Below, piece after piece: positions 1 to 7,512 of a stretch of DNA of 64,000 bases; within the stretch, counting starts at the first letter, position 1, and every line of letters begins with the position of its first letter. The notes under the pieces are model-generated. The model was given only the letters and a program-made list of their open reading frames with translations, was not told where the DNA came from and made no database searches. The position numbers and the translations under genes are program-made. The stretch lies in NCBI RefSeq assembly GCF_001545075.1, contig NZ_FCOB02000030.1, positions 27,223 through 91,222 of the forward strand. Reading direction: 5' to 3'. The DNA is from Caballeronia ptereochthonis. Its GTDB lineage: Bacteria > Pseudomonadota > Gammaproteobacteria > Burkholderiales > Burkholderiaceae.

Positions 1-95
1 CAACCATCGCGGTGCTGCTGCTCATCGCCAATCTGGTCGTGATGCTTACCTACTACCGCGTGCTCGAGCGGCGCTACGCGCGCAGCATGGGTTGA
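1..95 (+). CDS. ABC transporter permease, C-terminal end (partial)
   Basis: Only the last 30 codons are present; the gene starts before the window. The tail is a hydrophobic helix (AVLLLIANLVVMLTYY) followed by a basic cytoplasmic end (RVLERRYARSMG) and a TGA stop at 93-95. This is how the first inner-membrane permease of a spermidine/putrescine-type (PotB-like) ABC importer usually ends, and a PotC-like permease starts 17 bases downstream. It should form the membrane channel as a heterodimer with that protein. The identification rests mainly on position and the terminal helix. Confidence 0.7.
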   Translation, partial: TIAVLLLIANLVVMLTYYRVLERRYARSMG

Positions 96-111
96 GGAGG
101 CGATATACATC

Positions 112-906
112 ATGCGCAAAAACGGTCCCGTCGCGCTGGCGTTCCATACGATCGTGATCCTGTTCGTGCTGGCGCCGCTCGTCATCGTCGTGCTGGTCGC
201 GTTCACGCCGGAAGAGACCTTGACGCTGCCCACGCGCGGCCTCTCGCTGCGCTGGTTCCGCGCGATTCTCGATTATCCCGACTTCATCTCGGCGTTCCTC
301 AACAGCGTGAAGCTCGCGTTCGCGTCGGCGACGCTGTCGCTCGTCATCGCGCTGCCGGCGGGACTCGCGATCGGCCGCGCGCGCTTTCCGGGGCGCGGTT
401 TCCTGAACGCCCTGCTGCTCTCGCCGCTCGTGATTCCCGGGCTCGTGCTCGGCATCGCGATGCTGCGCTTCTTTGCGCTGATCGGCGCGACCGGCTCGTT
501 CACATGGCTGATCCTCGCGCACATGGTGGTCATCACGCCGTTCGTCATGCGCCTCGTGCTGGCCTCGGTGAGCGGCATGGACCGCAGCATTGAACACGCC
601 GCGGCGTCGCTCGGCGCGAGCGCGTGGACGACCTTCCGCCGCGTCACCTGGCCGATGATCCTGCCCGGCATCACGGGCGGCTGGCTGCTCGCCTTCATCA
701 ACAGCTTCGACGAACTGACGATGTCGGTCTTCGTCACGTCGCCGCAGACCGTCACGTTGCCGGTGCGCATGTACATGTACGCGACCGAATCGATCGATCC
801 GATGATGGCGTCCGTGTCGGCGCTCGTGATCTTCATCACCGCGGGCGCGATGCTGATTCTCGACCGCGTCTACGGGCTCAACCGCATTCTGATCGGCCAG
901 CACTGA
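112..906 (+). CDS. ABC transporter permease, PotC-like (BPD_transp_1 family)
   Basis: This 264-residue inner-membrane permease has about six predicted helices. The first spans roughly residues 11-31, right after the short N-terminus MRKNGPVAL. The cytoplasmic EAA loop that docks the ATPase is visible around residues 160-190 (EHAAASLGASAWTTFRRVTW...P). Size and layout match PotC/YdcV-type permeases for polyamines and related small cations or organic acids. A purine-rich GAGGAGG site sits 12-20 bases before the ATG. It lies between the first permease and the amine dehydrogenase subunits, so the imported substrate is probably what those enzymes oxidise. The ATPase gene is not in the window and should lie upstream. 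Confidence 0.9.
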   Translation: MRKNGPVALAFHTIVILFVLAPLVIVVLVAFTPEETLTLPTRGLSLRWFRAILDYPDFISAFLNSVKLAFASATLSLVIALPAGLAIGRARFPGRGFLNALLLSPLVIPGLVLGIAMLRFFALIGATGSFTWLILAHMVVITPFVMRLVLASVSGMDRSIEHAAASLGASAWTTFRRVTWPMILPGITGGWLLAFINSFDELTMSVFVTSPQTVTLPVRMYMYATESIDPMMASVSALVIFITAGAMLILDRVYGLNRILIGQH

Positions 907-928
907 ACGTTCATCGCCCAGAGATCCC

Positions 929-1252
929 ATGAGCACCGTCACGCAGCATCATGCGCCGCAATTCGTCCGTCTCGCCGAGACGGAACGCGCGCGCATTTCC
1001 TTCGTACTCGACGGCGTCCCGACGCAGGCGCTCGCGGGCGACACGCTTCTGACCGCCATCCTGATGCAGCAGCGGCACGTGCACCACAGCGAATTCAGCG
1101 GCCAGCCGCGCGCGGGCTTCTGCCTGATCGGCGCGTGTCAGGACTGCTGGGTGCGCGGCGAGGACGGCAAGCGGATGCGCGCGTGCTCGACGCGTGTCGA
1201 AGCCGGCATGCGTGTCCTGACGAACATGGCGAACGCGGGAGACGAACGATGA
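929..1252 (+). CDS. (2Fe-2S)-binding small subunit of amine/opine-type dehydrogenase
   Basis: A 107-residue ferredoxin-fold protein of the HcnA/SoxA-gamma type (Fer2_4). The cluster ligands are visible as Cys65, Cys70, Cys73 (FCLIGACQDCW) and Cys86 (RACS). Family members form the small electron-transfer subunit of heteromeric flavin dehydrogenases such as hydrogen cyanide synthase HcnABC, D-hydroxyproline dehydrogenase and octopine/nopaline oxidases. It starts 22 bases after the permease stop, and its TGA overlaps the ATG of the next gene (ATGA at 1249-1252), a sign of coupled translation. Electrons from substrate oxidation would pass through it to the membrane chain; the substrate itself cannot be told from this subunit. 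Confidence 0.88.
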   Translation: MSTVTQHHAPQFVRLAETERARISFVLDGVPTQALAGDTLLTAILMQQRHVHHSEFSGQPRAGFCLIGACQDCWVRGEDGKRMRACSTRVEAGMRVLTNMANAGDER

Positions 1253-2664
1253 GCGATGGGCATCGCGTGGTGATCGTCGGCGCGGGGCCGGCTGGAATTC
1301 GCGCGGCGGAAACGCTCGTCGCGGCGGGCATCCGTCCGGTCGTCATCGACGAAAATGCGCGCTGGGGCGGGCAGACCTATCGCCAGCCGCCGGCCGATGC
1401 AGGCTTCGCGCGCACGAAATCCGCGCTCTACGGCTTCGAGGCGAGGAAAGCCGAAGCCGTGCACGACACGATGGCGAAGCTGCTGCCGAAAATCGACTAC
1501 CGCCCCGACACGCTCGCCTGGGCGTGCGAGCAGAATCGGCTCGATACGATCCACGCGGGCCGTGAAGCGAGCGTGCCGTTCACGCATCTGATCATCGCGA
1601 GCGGCGCGACCGATCGGGTCGTGCCGCTGCCCGGCTGGACGCTCGCCGGCGTCTATACGCTCGGCGGCGCGCAGGTCGCGCTGAAGGCGCAAGGCTGCGC
1701 GATCGGTTCGCGCGTCGTGCTGGCGGGCACCGGTCCGCTGTTGTATCTGGTCGCCTATCAATACGTGAAAGCGGGCGCGCAGGTCGCGGCCGTGCTCGAT
1801 ACGAGTCCGCTCTCGCGTCAGATCGCCGCCGCGCCACGCATGCTGAACCAGCCTGCGACGTTCGCCAAAGGACTGTATTACGTCGGATGGCTGCAGGCGC
1901 GCGGCGTGCGCGTCGAGCGCGGCGTGACGCTGCTTTCGATCGACGGCGACGATGCGGTGCGCGGCATTCGCTGGCGCGCGCGTCGCGGCGCGCCGCGTAC
2001 TCTCGACTGCAGTGCCGTCGGCCTGGGCTTCGGCCTGCGCCCCGAAACGCAGCTCGCCGATCTCGCCGGATGCCGCTTCCGCTTCGACGCGCCGAATCGC
2101 TGCTGGCTGCCCGAGCGCGACGCCGCCGGCCGCAGTTCGGTGCGCACCGTTTATCTGGCAGGCGACGGCGCCGGTATCGCGGGCGCGGATGCCGCCGAGC
2201 TCGCTGGACGTCGCGCCGCGCTCGCGCTGCTCGAGGACATCGGCATGGCGTCGAATCAACGAGAGGCGAAGCAGCTCGAACACGAACTCGACCGCATCGC
2301 CGCTTTCCGCGCCGGAATCGAGCACGCATTCGCGCCGCCCGCGAACGCCGCGCAAGGCTGGCCCGACGATCTGACCGTCTGCCGCTGCGAGGAAGTCACC
2401 GCCGGCACGATGCGCGCGTGCGTCCGCAGCGGCCTTGCCACGGAAGTCAATCGCCTGAAGGCGCTCACGCGCATCGGCATGGGCCGCTGTCAGGGCCGCA
2501 TGTGCGGCGAATCCGCCATCGCCCTGCTCGCGGCCGAAACCGGCAGACCGCTCGCCGATGTCGGCCGCGTGCGCAGCCAGGCGCCCATCAAGCCGATTCC
2601 GATCACGCCGATGCTCTACGACGACGGCGTGCAGGTGCAGCCCGAGGAAGCCCACGATGAGTGA
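1249..2664 (+). CDS. NAD(P)/FAD-dependent oxidoreductase, alpha subunit (HcnB/OoxA-like)
   Basis: A 471-residue flavoprotein. The frame is open further upstream, but the ATG at 1249 is chosen because it gives the usual N-terminus followed directly by the dinucleotide-binding motif GAGPAG at residues 10-15 and overlaps the previous stop. A second nucleotide-binding region follows around residue 155 (VVLAGTGPLLYLVA). The C-terminal 90 residues carry a BFD-like [2Fe-2S] domain with cysteines CRC...GRCQGRMCG. This layout is typical of HcnB, OoxA/NoxA and hydroxyproline dehydrogenase alpha subunits. It overlaps the next gene by 8 bases, so the three enzyme subunits are probably made together. Substrate is inferred to be a secondary amine. 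Confidence 0.88.
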   Translation: MSDGHRVVIVGAGPAGIRAAETLVAAGIRPVVIDENARWGGQTYRQPPADAGFARTKSALYGFEARKAEAVHDTMAKLLPKIDYRPDTLAWACEQNRLDTIHAGREASVPFTHLIIASGATDRVVPLPGWTLAGVYTLGGAQVALKAQGCAIGSRVVLAGTGPLLYLVAYQYVKAGAQVAAVLDTSPLSRQIAAAPRMLNQPATFAKGLYYVGWLQARGVRVERGVTLLSIDGDDAVRGIRWRARRGAPRTLDCSAVGLGFGLRPETQLADLAGCRFRFDAPNRCWLPERDAAGRSSVRTVYLAGDGAGIAGADAAELAGRRAALALLEDIGMASNQREAKQLEHELDRIAAFRAGIEHAFAPPANAAQGWPDDLTVCRCEEVTAGTMRACVRSGLATEVNRLKALTRIGMGRCQGRMCGESAIALLAAETGRPLADVGRVRSQAPIKPIPITPMLYDDGVQVQPEEAHDE

Positions 2665-3796
2665 CACGCGCCCGGGTCTGCGTCATTACGATGTCGTCAT
2701 CGCGGGCGGCGGTCTCGTCGGCTCGTCGACGGCGCTGGCGCTCGCGAAGCAAGGCATGCGGGTCGCGCTCATCGAACGGCGATTTTGCGGCGCGCAGGCG
2801 AGCGGCGTGAACTACGGCGGCGTGCGCACGCAGGGACGCACCGTCGAGCAGATGCCCCTCGCCGTGCGCGCGCGGCGCGTCTACAGCCGTCTGCCCGAGC
2901 TGATCGGCATCGACGGCGAACTCGTGGTGTCGGGTCATCTGCGGCTCGCGCGGCGCGAAGCCGATCTCGACGTGCTCGATCGATGGTCCGCGATGGCGCG
3001 CGAATACGGCGTCGAATCGCTGGTGATGAGCGGCGCGGCGTTCCGCAAGCGCTATCCGTGGCTCGGGCCCGCGGCGATCGGCGGCTCGCTTTGTCCGACC
3101 GATGGCCATGCGAATCCGCGTCTCGTATCGCCGGGTTTCGCGCATGCCGCGCGACGCGCGGGCGCGGACGTACGCGAGCAGACGGAGCTGGCCGATATCG
3201 TCTTCGACGGCGCGCGCTTCCAGATGCGCGCGGGCGGCGAGCGCATCAGCTCCGACTGGCTCGTCAACAGCGCGGGCGCGTGGGCGAATCGCATCGCGGG
3301 CGGCTTCGGCGAAACGGTGCCGATGAAGGCCATCTATCCGAACATGTGGGTGACCGAGCCGCTGCCGCGCTTCATCGGCCACAGTCTGGGCGTGGTGGGC
3401 GGCGGCATCTATGCGCGCCAGGTCGAGCGCGGCAACTGCGTGATCGGCGGCGGGCGCGGACACGGCGACGGCGAGTACGCGCAGCCGTCCACGGCCACCA
3501 CGCGCGCCGTCATGCGCGACGCCTGCGCGCTCCTGCCCGCACTGCGCGACGCGCTCCTGATCCGCACGTGGAGCGGCGTGGAAGGCGAGACGCCCGACAG
3601 CAATCCCGTGATCGGGCCGAGCCGCACCACGCCGCGTCTTCTGCATGCGTTCGGTTTTTCGGGCGGCGGCTTCCTGCTCGCGCCCGGCGTCGGCGAAGTG
3701 CTCGCCGAGCTCGTCACGCAAGGCGAAACCGGTACGCCGATCGACGCGTTTTCGATCGGACGGTTCAGCCTGACGCCTCTCCCCGCCACTCACTAG
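2657..3796 (+). CDS. FAD-dependent oxidoreductase, beta subunit (DAO family, HcnC/OoxB-like)
   Basis: A 379-residue D-amino-acid-oxidase-fold protein. The FAD motif GGGLVG is at about residues 16-21, after the short N-terminus MSDTRPGLRHYDVVIA. The C-terminal FAD motif region GFSGGGFLLAPGVGEVLAEL is typical of DAO proteins. In related heteromers this subunit oxidises the C-N bond of a D-amino acid, imino acid or opine. The start overlaps the alpha subunit stop, and a longer upstream start was rejected because it would run far into that gene. The set gamma-alpha-beta in one transcript with an ABC importer suggests uptake and catabolism of one compound. The exact substrate is unknown. Confidence 0.88.
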   Translation: MSDTRPGLRHYDVVIAGGGLVGSSTALALAKQGMRVALIERRFCGAQASGVNYGGVRTQGRTVEQMPLAVRARRVYSRLPELIGIDGELVVSGHLRLARREADLDVLDRWSAMAREYGVESLVMSGAAFRKRYPWLGPAAIGGSLCPTDGHANPRLVSPGFAHAARRAGADVREQTELADIVFDGARFQMRAGGERISSDWLVNSAGAWANRIAGGFGETVPMKAIYPNMWVTEPLPRFIGHSLGVVGGGIYARQVERGNCVIGGGRGHGDGEYAQPSTATTRAVMRDACALLPALRDALLIRTWSGVEGETPDSNPVIGPSRTTPRLLHAFGFSGGGFLLAPGVGEVLAELVTQGETGTPIDAFSIGRFSLTPLPATH

Positions 3797-3817
3797 CCAT
3801 AACAAGGAAAACTCACG

Positions 3818-4876
3818 ATGAAGCTGCCCCGCACTCTCGCCTCAGTTGCTTCCATCGCCGCGCTCGTCGCGTTCGGCGTCGCATCCTCCTCCGCCTGGTC
3901 GCAGAGCAAAACGCTATACATCGGCATGAACGGCGGCCCGATGGAAAAGGCCTATACGAGCCAGGTCCTGCCCGACTTCGAGAAAGCCAACAACGTAAAG
4001 GTCGTCGTGGTGCCGGGCACTTCGTCCGACGTGCTCGCCAAGCTGCTCGCCAACCGCAACAGCCCGCAGATCCACGTCGCGTTCCTGGATGACGGCGTGA
4101 TGGCGCGCGCCGTCAGCATGGGCGTGTGCCAGAAGCTCGACGACTCGCCGGTGCTCAAGGATCTGTATCCGTTCGCGCGCCTGAAGGACGACATGGGCGC
4201 GGGCGTGCAGCTCGGCATGACCGGCATCGGCTACAACACGAAGCTCTTCAAGGAAAAGGGCTGGGCGCCGCCGACCTCGTGGATGGATTTCGCCGATCCG
4301 AAGTACAAGGGCAAGGTGGTGTTCCAGTCGGCGTCGAGCAGCACGTTCGGCCTGCACGGCTTTCTCGCGATCAACCGCCTCTTCGGCGGCAGCGAGAAGA
4401 ATGTCGAGCCGGGCTTCACCAAATGGGCGACGACGGTCGGTCCGAACGTCGTCGAGTACATTCCGAACTCGGCAAAGCTCTCGGAGATGATCACGACGGG
4501 CGAAGCGGGCATCTTCCCGCTCACGCCGACCGCGATCGGCGATCTGAAGGACAAGGGCCTGCCGGCCGGCTACGTCGCGCCGAAGGAAGGCGCCGTGCTG
4601 CTGCTCGTCGATCTGTGCGTGGTAAAGAACAATCCGGATCCGGTGCTTGCGCAGAAGCTGGCGCAATACCTGTTGTCCGCGCCCGCGCAAACCAAGGCGG
4701 CCCAGGCCGGCAAGCAGATTCCCACCAACACGCAGGCGAAGATGACGCCGGACATGGAAAAGAATCTCGGCGATCTGAACGCGCTCGTAAAGAAAGTGAC
4801 CGTCGTGGACTGGGACACGATCAACGCGAATCGCGCGCAGTGGGATCAGCGCTGGAATCAGCAGATCGAGAAATAG
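3818..4876 (+). CDS. Periplasmic substrate-binding protein of the ABC importer
   Basis: A 352-residue exported protein. The first ~28 residues form a Sec signal peptide (MKLPRT, hydrophobic ASIAALVAFGVASSS, cleavage near AWSQ). The mature part begins TLYIGMNGGPMEKAY, like the PotD/iron-type extracellular binding proteins (SBP_bac_6/8). It would capture the substrate in the periplasm and deliver it to the two permeases at the start of the operon. It starts 21 bases after the DAO subunit with an AAGGAAA site. This is the last gene of the cluster; the next gene is on the other strand. Ligand class (amine, opine or amino acid) is inferred only from the enzymes beside it. Confidence 0.88.
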   Translation: MKLPRTLASVASIAALVAFGVASSSAWSQSKTLYIGMNGGPMEKAYTSQVLPDFEKANNVKVVVVPGTSSDVLAKLLANRNSPQIHVAFLDDGVMARAVSMGVCQKLDDSPVLKDLYPFARLKDDMGAGVQLGMTGIGYNTKLFKEKGWAPPTSWMDFADPKYKGKVVFQSASSSTFGLHGFLAINRLFGGSEKNVEPGFTKWATTVGPNVVEYIPNSAKLSEMITTGEAGIFPLTPTAIGDLKDKGLPAGYVAPKEGAVLLLVDLCVVKNNPDPVLAQKLAQYLLSAPAQTKAAQAGKQIPTNTQAKMTPDMEKNLGDLNALVKKVTVVDWDTINANRAQWDQRWNQQIEK

Positions 4877-5169
4877 GCTTCGGTCGCGGTCGCCGCCTGG
4901 CTGTCGCTGCTCATGCGGATTGTTCCCGTGGTGCGGGCGGCGCGCCTTTGAAGCTGCAAGGGGCCGCCATATTCCCGCATTTCCGGTGCCCCCTACTATC
5001 CTTCCAGTGCGCGATACACGCCGGGCGGATCGTTGTCCATAGGGACCTTCCTCAAAGTTCCCGGCCGATCATTGTGCCGCTCGCAATGTCCTCGACCGTG
5101 TTGCATCACCCCAAGCGACTGCATATCCTCGACCGCATGGTCGCCGGATTCAACGGGTCTTGTCCTGCT

Positions 5170-5835
5170 TCACTCTGACTCCCGGGATTGTGCGTTCGGT
5201 TGCGCGGGCGTGCGCAGATAGGTGAGCAACATGTCGACATGCATGGAGGAAATCGACTCGTGGTTGACCTGCTCCGCGTAATTCCGACCCGTGAACGCCT
5301 CTATCGTGAAACGGTTGGACACGACGTAATAGCCCATCCCAACGACGGTAACGTAAAAGTCCAGCGGATCGACGCCCTCGCGGAATTCTCCGGTCGCCGT
5401 GCCACGCGCCAGTGTTGAACGCACCAGTTCCACTACTGGCGAGATGGTCTCGCGCAGTTTGCTCGAGCGCTCCAGATACCGTCCCTGATGCAGGTTTTCG
5501 TTGTTGATGAGGCTCAGCCACCGCGGATTGTTCCGAAGGTGCGCCCAGATCGACAGCACGAGCGTGCGCATGGCATCGGCAGGCACGAGATCTGCCAGGT
5601 CGAGCTGGCCCTCCTGGTCGGCGAAGTGCGCGTACATTGCCTCGAGCACCGCGACGTATAGCCCTTCCTTGCTTTGAAAATAATAATAGAGCATCCGCTC
5701 GTTGGTGCCTGCCGCAGAGGCGATAGCGTCGACGCGCGCCCCGGCGAGGCCCAGCGTCGAAAACTGGTCGGCGGCAGCGTCGAGAATACGCCGGCGTGTG
5801 CCTTCTGGGTCTCGTTTGACTCGTTGTTCGCTCAT
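5170..5835 (-). CDS. TetR/AcrR family transcriptional regulator
   Basis: A 221-residue repressor-type regulator. The N-terminal helix-turn-helix covers roughly residues 12-58: TRRRILDAAADQFSTLGL, then VDAIASAAGT and the recognition part ERMLYYYFQSKEGLY. The remaining ~160 residues are the variable ligand-binding and dimerisation domain, similar in style to TetR proteins with a TetR_C_6-like C-terminus. The gene is divergent from the dioxygenase/aldehyde dehydrogenase operon that starts at 6544, with a ~700-base gap. A short dyad 19 bases upstream of its start is a candidate operator, which suggests autoregulation. It may control that operon or the amine-oxidation operon ending at 4876. Confidence 0.92.
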   Translation of the reverse strand: MSEQRVKRDPEGTRRRILDAAADQFSTLGLAGARVDAIASAAGTNERMLYYYFQSKEGLYVAVLEAMYAHFADQEGQLDLADLVPADAMRTLVLSIWAHLRNNPRWLSLINNENLHQGRYLERSSKLRETISPVVELVRSTLARGTATGEFREGVDPLDFYVTVVGMGYYVVSNRFTIEAFTGRNYAEQVNHESISSMHVDMLLTYLRTPAQPNAQSRESE

Positions 5836-5853
5836 ATGCTCGATGATGTTATA

Positions 5854-5870
5854 GCAACAGGCTCCGTTGC
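5854..5870. promoter_or_regulatory. Dyad upstream of tetR-like gene, candidate operator
   Basis: GCAAC and GTTGC form perfect 5-base arms around the 7-base spacer AGGCTCC. The site lies 19 bases before the ATG of the TetR gene at 5835, where TetR proteins usually bind to repress themselves. The arms are short, so chance is possible. Confidence 0.35.
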
Positions 5871-6543
5871 GGCGATGACTTGACAGCTTCCATTATGCCG
5901 CCGCCATCGGACGAACATTCCGTGCCTCTCGTGCGCGACTCTATGAGTCCGGATTGCGGCTGGCGCCGAGGTGTCTTGAATAAGCGCGGGCCTGGCTGGC
6001 GAGAGGCATTGCGTCCCCACCGATGCATTCTACGGAAATTATCACCCGCCGTGGCACACGTACAGTGGAGCTGGTCTCTTGTCAGGCAGATCAGCACATC
6101 GGCGGACCGCGCTCTCCCGTGTCGCTCGTCGACGAATGAATACCTGGAAGCACGCGAGGGAAGTTTGCCTCCGTGCCACTTGCAGCCATCGGTGCACGAT
6201 TCATCGCGACGGGCGCAACCATGGCGCGGATCGAAAGACGTCGAACATGAATGACATGGTTCAAGTGAACGACTCCTGCAGCGCATGTGCTGCGGTCCTC
6301 GTGTTCCCGAACCCCGGGCAAGCCAGCGAGATCGTGCACGGGCGCGCGCAGCGCACGCCTGCCGGCCTGACGCTCAAACGTCGGAGCTTTGCCGTGCGAT
6401 GGAAGTGGTTCTTGCGAATGCCCGCGGCCTTCTTGACCGGTGGCAAGGGCGACGCCCTGTCTTCAGCCACCCGATCCGGGTGGTCACCCGCTTCCCCACA
6501 TCCCGTACCGTGACCACGACAAATCCGTCAACCAGGAGACGAA
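5871..6543. other. Long intergenic stretch with no supported gene
   Basis: About 670 bases separate the TetR gene and the dioxygenase gene. Several short open frames exist on both strands (for example 6079-6513 plus and 5849-6286 minus), but none has a convincing start, a recognisable motif or good codon use. Base composition looks less biased than the neighbouring genes. It must hold the promoter of the 6544 operon and may hold the remains of a lost gene or a long leader. Confidence 0.5.
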
Positions 6544-7482
6544 ATGGACCGTGGCCAGGCATTCATCCAGAGCGCTTCCAGCGAAGCTCACCCGCGTGCT
6601 CACGCAATCGATGCTCCCAGCGAAAACTGGCCCTTCGAGGTCGCGCGCTGCTCGCCCGCGATCGGCGCGGAGATAGGCGGACTGGATCTGCGCCAGCCGC
6701 TCGGCGACGACACGTACAAGGCGCTGCGCCGCGCGCTCGTGCATTACAAGGTGCTCTTCTTTCGCGATCAGGACATCACGCCCGCGCAGCACGTGGCGCT
6801 CGCGCGGCGCTTCGGCGATCTGGAGATCCATCCGGCATTTCCGCATCACGCGGATCATCCCGAACTCGTGATCCTCGGCCGCAACGACACGAAGCGCGGA
6901 CACGAAAATCTCTATCACAGCGACGTCTCCTGGCGCGAGATACCGTCGATGGGGTCGATCCTGCGCTGCGTGACGTGCCCCGAGGTCGGTGGCGACACGA
7001 TCTGGATAAACATGGCGGCCGCCTATGAAAATCTGCCCGCCGACGTCAAGCACACGATCGCGAACCTGAAGGCCGTGCATGATTTCATGCCGCTCTTCAG
7101 CATTGCGGTCGATGAGGCGCGCCATGCCGCCCTGCGCACGCAATTTCCGCCCGTCCTGCATCCGGTGGTGCGCATGCATCCCGAATCCGGCGAAAAGATC
7201 CTCTATGTCAATGAGGCGTTTACCACGCACATTGACAATTTCGGCATTCACACGAAGGAGCACTATCGATTCGGCTTCGACTTCAAGCTCGCCGAAATGG
7301 ATCTGCTCCAGTATCTGTTCCGTCAGGCGCAAGCGCCCGAATATCAGGTGCGGCTGCGCTGGAAGCCGAATACCATCGCGTTCTGGGACAACCGCTCGTG
7401 CCAGCACTACGCGGTGCAGGACTATTACCCCGCCGTACGGCACATGATGCGCGCGACGATCATCGGCGACCGTCCGGTCTGA
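6544..7482 (+). CDS. TauD/TfdA family 2-oxoglutarate-dependent dioxygenase
   Basis: A 312-residue Fe(II)/2-oxoglutarate oxygenase. The metal-binding facial triad is visible: His125 and Asp127 in YHSDVSW and the distal His288 in RSCQHYAVQDY, with Arg299 (PAVRHMMR) expected to hold 2-oxoglutarate. The family hydroxylates carbon next to sulfonate, ether or other leaving groups (taurine, 2,4-D, alkyl sulfates) and releases an aldehyde or ketone. An aldehyde dehydrogenase follows 30 bases later, which fits oxidation of an aldehyde product. The start ATG follows CCAGGAGACGAA, a good ribosome-binding site. The substrate cannot be named; the N-terminal ~30 residues are longer and less conserved than in TauD. 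Confidence 0.92.
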   Translation: MDRGQAFIQSASSEAHPRAHAIDAPSENWPFEVARCSPAIGAEIGGLDLRQPLGDDTYKALRRALVHYKVLFFRDQDITPAQHVALARRFGDLEIHPAFPHHADHPELVILGRNDTKRGHENLYHSDVSWREIPSMGSILRCVTCPEVGGDTIWINMAAAYENLPADVKHTIANLKAVHDFMPLFSIAVDEARHAALRTQFPPVLHPVVRMHPESGEKILYVNEAFTTHIDNFGIHTKEHYRFGFDFKLAEMDLLQYLFRQAQAPEYQVRLRWKPNTIAFWDNRSCQHYAVQDYYPAVRHMMRATIIGDRPV

Positions 7483-7512
7483 GTCGATTCAAATCTTCAC
7501 GACAGGAACACG

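Noticed and set aside
1138..2667. 509-residue reading frame on the minus strand opposite the alpha subunit of the amine dehydrogenase
   Set aside because: It is the antisense shadow of a real gene, common in GC-rich DNA; it has no motif and is Arg/Ala-rich without structure.
6079..6513. 144-residue open frame in the gap before the dioxygenase
   Set aside because: It has no ribosome-binding site, no motif and mixed composition; chance open frames of this size occur in GC-rich DNA.
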